From SAR202 cluster bacterium (GTDB lineage Bacteria > Chloroflexota > Dehalococcoidia > Lucifugimonadales > UBA2962), in the NCBI GenBank assembly GCA_022447925.1, contig JAKUTS010000011.1:1-50016 (forward strand): DNA of 50,016 bases, written 5' to 3'. This document shows positions 9,474 to 16,685 of this stretch, piece by piece. Position 1 is the stretch's first letter. The number at the start of each line of letters is the position of its first letter. The translations under genes were made by a program, and so were the position numbers. The notes beneath the pieces were generated by a model. That model made no database searches. It was not told where the DNA came from and worked only from the letters and a program-made list of their open reading frames with translations.

Positions 9474-9902
9474 ATGAGTAAATATATTCCAAGCCCATTA
9501 AAGTATGTAAGAGATCAAGTCGAACTGTACGAAACAAGCGGCGGAACTGAAGGCACAACCATGCAAGGCCTGCCTGTAGTTATCGTCACCCATAAGGGTT
9601 GGAAAACAGATGCTATTAGAAAAACTCCCTTAATGACCGTTAAAGATGGTCCAAATTACGTTCTCATAGCATCCCAGGGCGGGGCCCCAAAACACCCTCT
9701 TTGGTATCACAACTTTAAAGCAAATCCTGAGGTTGAGATACAAGACGGACCAAGTGTGATACCCATGACGGTCGAAGAAATAGAAAACCCTATGGAAAGA
9801 AAGCGGCTATGGGATTTGTCTGTTGAAGCATATCCACCATATGACGAGTATCAACAAAAAACGGATAGATTAATTCCTGTTTTCTTAGCAACACCAATCT
9901 AG
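9474..9902 (+). CDS. Deazaflavin (F420)-dependent nitroreductase family protein (Ddn-like)
   Basis: A 142-residue split-barrel protein of the Ddn/FDOR-A type. It shows the family features in order: an N-terminal GLPVVIVTHKGWKTDAIRKTPLM strand pair with the phosphate-contacting KT/RKTPL segment, the YVLIASQGGAPKHPLWYHN motif, and KANPEVEIQ. Characterised relatives use reduced F420 to reduce nitroimidazoles, quinones or enones; some bind FMN or heme instead. The physiological substrate here is unknown. The length is normal for the family. It follows the two unrecognised genes on the same strand, and its stop lies 64 bases from the convergent regulator gene. Confidence 0.85.
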   Translation: MSKYIPSPLKYVRDQVELYETSGGTEGTTMQGLPVVIVTHKGWKTDAIRKTPLMTVKDGPNYVLIASQGGAPKHPLWYHNFKANPEVEIQDGPSVIPMTVEEIENPMERKRLWDLSVEAYPPYDEYQQKTDRLIPVFLATPI

Positions 9903-9965
9903 TAAGTTCTGAACTTGTTTTTCAGCAAAGATGGCCTGGGAAACAATAAGCCAACCGATGCATTT

Positions 9966-10871
9966 TTAATTACCATGGGATTCTTTTACGAAAGGAATTC
10001 CTAGTCGAGGCAGGCTTATATCAAGAGCTTTAGCTATTCTCAATACAGCTCCAAAAGTCACATTCTGCTTACCCTGCTCTAATGCACTTATATATGTCCG
10101 ATCTAGTCCTGAAGCATTCGAAAGATCTTGCTGAGTCATCCCCTTATCTGACCTTGCAGACCTGATTCTAGCTCCAAGGTCAGATAAATGTTCCTCTAAA
10201 GTCAATCCTCCATCGGTAATTCCGACCAAATTTCTAGCCTGTGTTATACCTTCAAAAATATTCAATGCCACTGCATCACAGTTAACAAAATTCATTTCAA
10301 CGTCTGAGCTACTCAAAGCGAGGCCACCGATCAATATTTTCGGACTTGGACTTATCAGTTTTAAAGCTGTTATTGTCGACTGAGCATTATTTATATAAGC
10401 TGGTATTGTGACAGAAATCCCCACCATATCCACAGATCTGTCTTTAACAAATTCAACAAGATCTTTCTCGGGAGTAGGGCCTCCCATGAAATCAACTTCC
10501 CACCCATCAAAAACTAGAAAATCACTCAGCATCCTGGATCCCACAATATGTGTATCTCCATCCACTGGTGCAACCACAGCCCTAAACCCATTAGATTTAC
10601 GCATAGCACTAGCCTGTGCTCTCAACTCGCCCATTATGTCTAAAGTAATTACTGTGCCTAGATGCTCAACTCCAATATTTATTTCACCATCATGCCACAT
10701 TTGCCCTATAGCAGACTGCGAATAAGCTAACAAATCAACGTAAATAGCCTGAACTCCAAGTCCCCTATTCTGTGCGTCAGACACAGCTTGCCTAGCCTTT
10801 GAGAAATCACCTGCAAGCACGGATTCAACATACCGCATTCTCAATATTTCCAAATCTCGGTTTTCAACCAT
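9966..10871 (-). CDS. Cobalamin-binding (CarH-like sensor) regulator with C-terminal XRE helix-turn-helix
   Basis: A 301-residue protein with three parts. Residues about 5-85 resemble the B12-binding cap (four-helix) domain and carry W59-x9-E69-H70, the W-x9-EH signature of adenosylcobalamin photoreceptors such as CarH/LitR. Residues about 95-215 form the Rossmann-type B12 domain: DTHIVG (H108 as lower axial ligand), SVT at 153-155 and GG at 182-183. Residues about 232-290 are a cro/C1-type HTH (MTQQDLSNASGLDRTYISAL). Known CarH proteins carry a MerR-type HTH at the N-terminus instead. I infer a light- or B12-responsive repressor. The crtI gene 1.8 kb away fits the CarH role in carotenoid control. 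A methyltransferase-type cap is less likely given the HTH. Confidence 0.85.
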   Translation of the reverse strand: MVENRDLEILRMRYVESVLAGDFSKARQAVSDAQNRGLGVQAIYVDLLAYSQSAIGQMWHDGEINIGVEHLGTVITLDIMGELRAQASAMRKSNGFRAVVAPVDGDTHIVGSRMLSDFLVFDGWEVDFMGGPTPEKDLVEFVKDRSVDMVGISVTIPAYINNAQSTITALKLISPSPKILIGGLALSSSDVEMNFVNCDAVALNIFEGITQARNLVGITDGGLTLEEHLSDLGARIRSARSDKGMTQQDLSNASGLDRTYISALEQGKQNVTFGAVLRIAKALDISLPRLGIPFVKESHGN

Positions 10872-10914
10872 AACTAGTACTCCATTTGCAAATGATCGGT
10901 TTTGTAGAATATAA

Positions 10915-10960
10915 TTGACATCACCTTAACTATATGTTACATTTATACCGTTTTAATGTA
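10915..10960 (+). promoter_or_regulatory. Promoter overlapped by an inverted repeat, candidate operator
   Basis: TTGACA (10915-10920), a 17-bp spacer and TACATT (10938-10943) form a good sigma-70-type promoter reading towards the zinc-ribbon gene. The same TACATT is the left half of an inverted repeat whose right half, AATGTA, is at 10955-10960 (11-base gap). The repeat sits in the divergent spacer next to the regulator gene, as expected for an autoregulated operator. Inference from sequence only. Confidence 0.45.
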
Positions 10961-11060
10961 GATTATATGAGACATAGATAATCACTAGCGCTACAAATAA
11001 GCTACACATAAGCATATCAGATGTCAAACATAAACAACAAACTGACACGGAGTATTCGAA

Positions 11061-11249
11061 ATGATCTTGTTAAAGGGCTGCGGTAGGTGTAACGGCGACA
11101 TTGTGATGCGTGGTGATATACATGGCAAATACCTGCAATGTTTGATGTGCAGTCGGGTAAAGTATATACAGAGCATGCCCGAGATTAGTGCTCGTCGCAC
11201 CCACACTCGCCGTCGGTTATTTAAACCCACCGACTTTGTTGCGGTATAG
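11061..11249 (+). CDS. Small zinc-ribbon protein
   Basis: A 62-residue protein with two CxxC knuckles: C7-G-R-C10 and C27-L-M-C30, spaced as in a zinc ribbon. A basic segment (RRTHTRRRLF) follows, which could contact nucleic acid. Short proteins of this kind with a GDIxxxGDxxGKYLxCLxC pattern occur widely without a known function. The ATG is preceded by a weak purine stretch (ACGGAG, 12 bases upstream). It is transcribed divergently from the cobalamin/XRE regulator, whose promoter region it shares, so it is a possible target of that regulator. Confidence 0.7.
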   Translation: MILLKGCGRCNGDIVMRGDIHGKYLQCLMCSRVKYIQSMPEISARRTHTRRRLFKPTDFVAV

Positions 11250-11366
11250 TAAGTAAAATTATTAACTGCACTTCAGTACGAAATAAAAATTTAACTACCA
11301 GTTAACAGCAACATGCTAAACTCGACAGGGGTTTAAACTTAAAACTAAATTATCCTTTAATCAGTT

Positions 11367-11627
11367 ATGTATTATGGAAGAGGCACCACTTCTATAGCTA
11401 TACATTTCGAGATGAGAGAAAGATATAAAAATTATTTTGTTCCCATTGAAACAATCATGATGGATCATGAAGGTCCACCGCACTGGGGTAAGATGCATTT
11501 TCAAACCAGTACTACTCCAGCGCCACTATACCCAAAATGGGATGAGTTTCAAAATGCCCGACGCATACTTGACTCTCAAGGCATCTTCGAAAATGAGCAT
11601 ACTAAAAGAGTGTTTGGGCCAATATAA
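11367..11627 (+). pseudogene. C-terminal remnant of a D-arabinono-1,4-lactone oxidase-like FAD enzyme
   Basis: The 86-residue frame matches only the extreme C-terminus of sugar-1,4-lactone oxidases (ALO/gulonolactone oxidase, usually over 400 residues). It has HWGKMHFQTS, then YPKWDEFQNARRILDSQGIFENEHTKRVFG, equivalent to the conserved HWGK...YP.WD.F...R..LDP.G.F.N....R..G. An in-frame TAA lies at 11358-11360, and the 100 bases before it show no sign of the missing FAD-binding domain. The likely reading is a decayed gene whose 5' part was deleted; a recruited stand-alone domain is possible. It lies 21 bases upstream of a GNAT gene. Confidence 0.75.
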
Positions 11628-11648
11628 ATAGTTTTAATTAAAATAACT

Positions 11649-12122
11649 ATGGATAAATCAGAATCACAATTCAAAATAAGAAAAGCCACTAATGAAGATA
11701 TAGATATACTCGCGATTTTTTCGTTAGCGGTGATAAAAGAGGGCGATGGGGTTTCTATACCTTCTGAACACGTCAAACCCGGAATTGAAGCCGTCCTTAA
11801 AGATGAGAGTAAGGGCTTTTATTTGGTTGCTACTGCAGATGACAATTCCGGTCCCATCGGATGCCTTATGGTAACCTTCGAATGGAGTGATGTGAACAAT
11901 GGCTTTTACTGGTGGATTCAAAGCGTATACGTTGATCCAAAATGGAGGCGCAAGGGTGTATATTCTGCTTTGCACAACCGAATAATAAAATTAGCAAAAT
12001 CAACTGCAAACGTCACAAGAATAAAGCTATATGTCCATGAAACAAACATAACAGCGCAAACGACATACATGGCACAAGGCATGAAAGAAGCTCCTCACAA
12101 AATTTTTGAATTCTACCTTTAA
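11649..12122 (+). CDS. GNAT-family N-acetyltransferase (paralogue A)
   Basis: A 157-residue single-domain GNAT. The acetyl-CoA-binding motif A is VYVDPKWRRKGVYSAL, with the pyrophosphate-loop consensus R/Q-x-x-G-x-G/A present in reduced form as RRKGVY. The preceding strand is GCLMVTFEW, and the following ITAQTTYMAQGMKEA matches motif B (N..A...Y...GF). The substrate is unknown. It is about half identical in its core to the convergent neighbour ending 5 bases away, so the two arose by duplication. The ATG start gives the usual N-terminus FKIRKATNEDID. Confidence 0.88.
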   Translation: MDKSESQFKIRKATNEDIDILAIFSLAVIKEGDGVSIPSEHVKPGIEAVLKDESKGFYLVATADDNSGPIGCLMVTFEWSDVNNGFYWWIQSVYVDPKWRRKGVYSALHNRIIKLAKSTANVTRIKLYVHETNITAQTTYMAQGMKEAPHKIFEFYL

Positions 12123-12127
12123 CAGAA

Positions 12128-12598
12128 TTAAATTTTAAATTCATACATAAAATTCGAAGTGTCTATCATGCCCAATCTTTTGTAAATTTTTTGCGCATTT
12201 AGATTGTCGTCATTTACATGGATCTTTATAGTACAAACATTACCTTTGTCTTTAGCCATCTTGATAGTATGTTTGTATAGGGCTTGGAATACACCTTTTC
12301 TCCTCCAATTACTATCAACAAACACCTCTTGTATCCACCAGGTGAACGCATTGTTACCTGGATCCCATTCATATGTAATCATTAAACATCCAATTAGTTC
12401 GCTTCTATGTGCTTCTGTTGCAACTAAATACATACCTTTAGACAGGTCCTTGATAGGGGCAGATACTCCAGGCAACAGTTTCTCTTGCTGAACGGGCATT
12501 TCTAATGATTCTCTGAGTAGTTCACAAAACTCCGCAAGTTTTTTCGCATCTTCTATGCGAGCTAATCTTATAGTAAATGTATTATCCATCGTATACAC
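12128..12598 (-). CDS. GNAT-family N-acetyltransferase (paralogue B)
   Basis: A 156-residue GNAT paralogous to the preceding gene but on the opposite strand, tail to tail with 5 bases between the stop codons. Shared landmarks are SKGMYLVAT, LIGCLMITYEWDPGNNAFTWWIQ, VFVDSNWRRKGVFQAL and NLNAQKIYKRLGM. This copy keeps the motif-B Asn-Ala-x-x-x-Tyr-x-x-x-Gly pattern better than the other. Starts at 12598 and 12589 (MDNTF) are both possible; the second gives a length matching the paralogue. An inverted duplication followed by divergence is the simplest history. Confidence 0.88.
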   Translation of the reverse strand: MYTMDNTFTIRLARIEDAKKLAEFCELLRESLEMPVQQEKLLPGVSAPIKDLSKGMYLVATEAHRSELIGCLMITYEWDPGNNAFTWWIQEVFVDSNWRRKGVFQALYKHTIKMAKDKGNVCTIKIHVNDDNLNAQKIYKRLGMIDTSNFMYEFKI

Positions 12599-12677
12599 CA
12601 GTGTGCTCTAAAAAATTTATTGTGGGAGATTTTATATAATCAAAAAGAACACTATTCATTATTAACAAGTTAAACGC

Positions 12678-14165
12678 ATGGTAACAAAGAAAAGTATATT
12701 TATCATCGGCGCTGGACCAGGCGGACTAGCAACAAGCATTTTACTAGCGAAATCCGGAGCCAACATAACGATATTAGAGAAATCCGACAAGATTGGCGGA
12801 AGGACTTCATCTATAACTGAAAATGGGTTTAAATTTGACCTAGGTCCCACGTTTTTTCTTTACCCTCAAGCCCTAGAAAAGGTTTTTCAATCCGTCGGTC
12901 TTAATCTAATGGACGAAATAGAGATGGAGAGACTTGACCCTCAGTACAGAATAATCTTTAAATCGGGTGGGCACATTGATGCTACAAACGACATAAAAGT
13001 AATGAGTGATCAAATAAAGAATTTCGCTCCTGAAGATGCAAAGGGATTCAGTAAATTTATGAACGAAAACCGTGAAAAACTTAGAAAAATGGAACCTTGC
13101 CTGACTAATCCATTTTTAAATATTTTTTCATTATTGTCCCCCCGCCTACTCAAACTACTACCAATGGTTAAACCACACCAGAGCCTTGATACATACCTAA
13201 AGCGATTCTTTAAAGATCCGCGTATACGGCTAGCTTTCAGTTTTCAGTCCAAATATTTAGGAATGTCTCCATTCGTATGTCCTAGTTTATTTTCTATCCT
13301 TTCATTTATTGAATACGAGTATGGTATTTTTCATCCGAAAGGCGGTTGTAACGAGATCACGAAAGTAATGGCTCAAGTAGCTACCGATAACGGTGTTGAA
13401 ATTAAATTAAACGAGCCAGTTGAAAAAATTCTTTTCAACGAAAATAAAGCAACTGGGATAAGAACAAAAACAGGAGACTATAAAGCAGATGCGATTGTTA
13501 TCAATGCAGATTTCGCAAGGGCTGCTCAGACGCTAATACCAAACAAACAAAGAAGCAGATGGAAAGATAATAAAATCGAAAATAAAAAGTTTTCCTGCTC
13601 AACATTTATGTTATATCTGGGAATAAAGGGCAGATATGATGTACCTCATCATAATGTATACATTGCTGAGGATTACAAGAGTAACTTGCAAGATATTGAA
13701 TGTCGGCATGTACTTAGTAAATCACCTTCATTCTATGTTCAAAATGCATGTGTTACTGATCCGTCATTAGCCCCTAAAGGAAATAGCACATTATATGTTT
13801 TAGTTCCTGTATCTCACGAACATGAAAATATTGACTGGGCCGAAAATAAAAATAACTATAGGAACCTAATAATAAAAGAATTAGAGAAAGTCGGTTTTGT
13901 AGATTTAGAAGACAGGATAATTTATGAAAAAGTAATTACACCTGCCGACTGGTCAAATCAGTACAACATTCATTTGGGTTCCACTTTTAATTTATCTCAC
14001 AATTTGAAGCAAATGTTGTATCTAAGACCAAGAAACAGATTTGAGGACTGCGAAGGCGTCTACCTTGTGGGAGGTGGCACTCACCCAGGAAGTGGATTAC
14101 CAGTAATATTCGAATCTGCTGGAATTACAAGTAAGTTAATAGCTGAGGATATCATCTTAAATTAG
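12678..14165 (+). CDS. crtI: CrtI-type phytoene/carotenoid desaturase
   Basis: A 495-residue FAD amine-oxidoreductase-like protein, the normal CrtI length. The N-terminal dinucleotide fold is IIGAGPGGLATSILLAKSG...ILEKSDKIGGRTS. The C-terminal CrtI signature GVYLVGGGTHPGSGLPVIFESA closes the FAD site. The middle contains GPTFFLYP and YEYGIFHPKGG, also typical. CrtI enzymes introduce double bases into phytoene or related C30/C40 chains at the membrane; degree of desaturation is not predictable. A TATAAT at 12635-12640 lies in the short divergent spacer to the GNAT gene and could be its -10 box; the matching -35 is weak. No crtB is present in the window. The last 14 bases overlap the convergent ABC1 gene. 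Confidence 0.9.
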   Translation: MVTKKSIFIIGAGPGGLATSILLAKSGANITILEKSDKIGGRTSSITENGFKFDLGPTFFLYPQALEKVFQSVGLNLMDEIEMERLDPQYRIIFKSGGHIDATNDIKVMSDQIKNFAPEDAKGFSKFMNENREKLRKMEPCLTNPFLNIFSLLSPRLLKLLPMVKPHQSLDTYLKRFFKDPRIRLAFSFQSKYLGMSPFVCPSLFSILSFIEYEYGIFHPKGGCNEITKVMAQVATDNGVEIKLNEPVEKILFNENKATGIRTKTGDYKADAIVINADFARAAQTLIPNKQRSRWKDNKIENKKFSCSTFMLYLGIKGRYDVPHHNVYIAEDYKSNLQDIECRHVLSKSPSFYVQNACVTDPSLAPKGNSTLYVLVPVSHEHENIDWAENKNNYRNLIIKELEKVGFVDLEDRIIYEKVITPADWSNQYNIHLGSTFNLSHNLKQMLYLRPRNRFEDCEGVYLVGGGTHPGSGLPVIFESAGITSKLIAEDIILN

Positions 14166-15369
14166 ATTGTCCGTCTAATTTTATGAACTCCTTTATAAAT
14201 GGCCTTATATCCTCCATCAAATTAGCCTTAGGATGAGACCTTAAAACCATGCCATCTAGATACATCATACTTTTAATGATCGGATACATGCCTTTTGGAA
14301 AACTCATCCCTGCATTAACCGCTGCCTTTATAGTTTCCATCATCTTTTGTGTAAAACTTGCTTCTTCTGCAGTAGCAGTTTCAAATCCAAAATATATCTT
14401 TTCTAATCTATTTTTTAATTCAATCGTATCAATTGTGATTGACGACATACCCGCCAGTGAATTAACTGCTTTTTCATAATCATATTGAGTAATCGAATCG
14501 AAGAATTTCAGGAGGCCATTACTGACAATTTTGTCTACCCTTCCGATAACACCTGTGTCTAGAAACCAAATCTTATTTTTACCCAGCATGATATTCCCAC
14601 TGTGAGGATCACCGTGAAAAACCCCTGCTCCAAATATAAAAGATCCTACTGCCTGAAACACTCGAAGCATATCTTCATATTCTAATTTGTCAGCTCTAAT
14701 CAACTGCTCTATTGTCATACCCTCAATTTTCTCTGAAACCATAACTCTGGTATTAGAAAGATCCTGATATATGTGTGGAAATGCAACATGATCTAGATTT
14801 ACTTGTTGATTCAAGGCTTTAGATTCAGCTATCAGACTCGCCTGTCCATCTATTTCATTATTCAAATCCAGTTCCGCTAACGTGTTCAATTCAATTACTT
14901 TCAATGCGCCTAATGGGTCTGCTACTTGTTGCAATTGAGGCCTAATAAATAAAATGCTTTTTAATATTCGTTCAGCCGCAAGAATGTCTCTTCTGAAAGC
15001 CCTCTCCCAATCATCTCGAACTAACTTAATTACTACTTGCTCTCCTGTTTTAAGTGTTGCTTCATGAACTTGCCCAATAGACGCCGATGCTAAAGATACA
15101 TCACTAATGTGTTCGAAACTGTTATGCCAACCTGAATTCACACTCTTTGCAAGCAGGCCTTTAAATGTCTCTTTATCTACTGGCTTGGTATTAGAAAATA
15201 ATTCTGATAACTCTTGACATCGCTCCAACGAAAGGACATCAGGTCTTAATGCAAATGTTTGGGCAATTTTCATCGACAAAAGACCTTGTCTCTGTATTCT
15301 TTCAACATCAACTTGCTGATTAAGAAAAATGTTATATAAAGTTTTAATTAATTTTATTTCTTGAAACAC
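14152..15369 (-). CDS. ABC1/AarF/UbiB-family atypical kinase
   Basis: A 405-residue protein with the family's order of motifs. First is an altered KxGQ motif (MKIAQ, Gly replaced by Ala) in LSMKIAQTFALRPDVLS, then the Ala-rich nucleotide loop SLASASIGQVHEA, the lysine strand VVIKLVR, a glutamate helix, the catalytic loop FHGDPHSGNIML, and the metal Asp in FLDTGVIG. UbiB-like proteins are ATPases/kinases that help make or distribute isoprenoid lipids such as quinones. A link to carotenoid or quinone lipids fits its position tail to tail with crtI, overlapping it by 14 bases, but convergent genes need not be functionally linked. A full second predicted C-terminal membrane anchor is not evident. 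Confidence 0.88.
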   Translation of the reverse strand: MFQEIKLIKTLYNIFLNQQVDVERIQRQGLLSMKIAQTFALRPDVLSLERCQELSELFSNTKPVDKETFKGLLAKSVNSGWHNSFEHISDVSLASASIGQVHEATLKTGEQVVIKLVRDDWERAFRRDILAAERILKSILFIRPQLQQVADPLGALKVIELNTLAELDLNNEIDGQASLIAESKALNQQVNLDHVAFPHIYQDLSNTRVMVSEKIEGMTIEQLIRADKLEYEDMLRVFQAVGSFIFGAGVFHGDPHSGNIMLGKNKIWFLDTGVIGRVDKIVSNGLLKFFDSITQYDYEKAVNSLAGMSSITIDTIELKNRLEKIYFGFETATAEEASFTQKMMETIKAAVNAGMSFPKGMYPIIKSMMYLDGMVLRSHPKANLMEDIRPFIKEFIKLDGQSNLR

Positions 15370-15456
15370 GAGTGATTAGTTATTTATAAAACCTCATAAA
15401 ATATTATCGGCTAGAACCAGATTTTAATAAGCTTAGATCCAATCGAACCGGATCGA

Positions 15457-16551
15457 TTAGAGCTCGGAAAGGCGCGGAATAACTTCTTTGGAAAGAACTT
15501 CATGAGAATTTTGCCAAAACTCCTTTGGGTTCCATTCGTGGCCTATGGTAACTAAATATCCAAAACCACCCACTTGAGCGTAGAGTCGTCGAATTTTCTC
15601 TTCCACTTCGTCCGCACTACCAACCAGCCATATGTTGTCTGCTAAGTATTCCAAAGTGACGTCCCTATCAGGCATTTCCGGGTCTATTTTAAGCTGCTGA
15701 ATACGACCTGGGATTTTAGATAAAATACGCAGAAAATATTCCTCATAGGCAACGCCAATTGAACCTTCTATAGCCTCTTTACGAGCTTCTTTTGTCGTAT
15801 CACCAATAAGAACATCACGAGCTATCCTCCAAGAAGATCTACTTGGAGGATCTTTCCTCGCATCCCGAGCACCCTTCTCAACAGATAACCATTGTGATTT
15901 AAGTGCTGCAGTTGGTAAAAAATTAATGGACATAGGTATCCATCCTCTCCTACCGGCCATTTCTAACGTTTTAGAATCTGGTCTAGAGCCAGCAACAGCA
16001 ATTGGAGGATGAGGATTTTGATACGGCTTTATATGAAATGACATTCCGATATCTTCCAGTGGCTCAGTAATAGTAAAATCCCAGAATTCATTTTTGTACC
16101 GACCTGGGTCAGGTTTATCCCAGAGTTTGAGCACTGTATCTATCGCTTCTGCAGTCATTTTTCGATGATCTGTAGAATCAAGGTCAAACCCAGCAGCTTG
16201 AATATCTCCAGGAAATCCACCTGGACCAACACCCCACATGAACCTGCCCTTTAGCATCTGATCTAATTGAGCTATACGGTGTGCCAGATGAAACGGGTTG
16301 TGATTAGGCATGCACGTAACTCCCGTACATAATTTCATCGTCTTTGTTTCTGGAATAAGTCTGGCAATAATCAAATCTGGTGCCGGGATGTTTTCCCATC
16401 TAGAAGTATAATGCTCTCCCAACCATGTTTCGCTATAACCAAGCTCATCTAACATTGAAAGTCGTTCTATGTCCATATCCAACGTATCACTCCAAGCAGA
16501 CACTCCTGGACGGTGAAGCGGCATTGTGAAATCACCTAACAAAATGGACAT
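15457..16551 (-). CDS. Luciferase-like flavin-dependent monooxygenase (paralogue 1)
   Basis: A 364-residue bacterial-luciferase superfamily TIM-barrel protein. Landmarks are LDELGYSETWLGEHYTSRWENIPAPDL (active-site EHY/His region), PNHNPFHLAHRIAQLDQMLKGRFMWGVGPGG (flavin-phosphate loop), PPIAVAGSRPDS, and the late NIWLVGSADEVEEKIRRLYAQVGGFG. The enzymes use FMNH2 or F420H2 supplied by a partner reductase to oxygenate or oxidise organic substrates. Expanded sets of such enzymes are characteristic of SAR202 marine Chloroflexota, proposed to attack recalcitrant organic matter. A second paralogue lies at 28008-29090. It is transcribed away from the SDR gene at 16686. Confidence 0.9.
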   Translation of the reverse strand: MSILLGDFTMPLHRPGVSAWSDTLDMDIERLSMLDELGYSETWLGEHYTSRWENIPAPDLIIARLIPETKTMKLCTGVTCMPNHNPFHLAHRIAQLDQMLKGRFMWGVGPGGFPGDIQAAGFDLDSTDHRKMTAEAIDTVLKLWDKPDPGRYKNEFWDFTITEPLEDIGMSFHIKPYQNPHPPIAVAGSRPDSKTLEMAGRRGWIPMSINFLPTAALKSQWLSVEKGARDARKDPPSRSSWRIARDVLIGDTTKEARKEAIEGSIGVAYEEYFLRILSKIPGRIQQLKIDPEMPDRDVTLEYLADNIWLVGSADEVEEKIRRLYAQVGGFGYLVTIGHEWNPKEFWQNSHEVLSKEVIPRLSEL

Positions 16552-16685
16552 TATAAATTTACTTCCTTTATTATTCCCTCACAGGCTTAATTTAATTGTA
16601 TATCAATAAAGTTGCTAATAATGTTTAAATGAATCTTTTATTGCAAGGTTCAAAATTAATTCTTCTTTGAGATGGGAGTCAATAA

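Noticed and set aside
11250-11366. Upstream exon or frameshifted FAD domain of the lactone oxidase remnant
   Set aside because: No family motif in any frame; the stretch is short and stop-rich.
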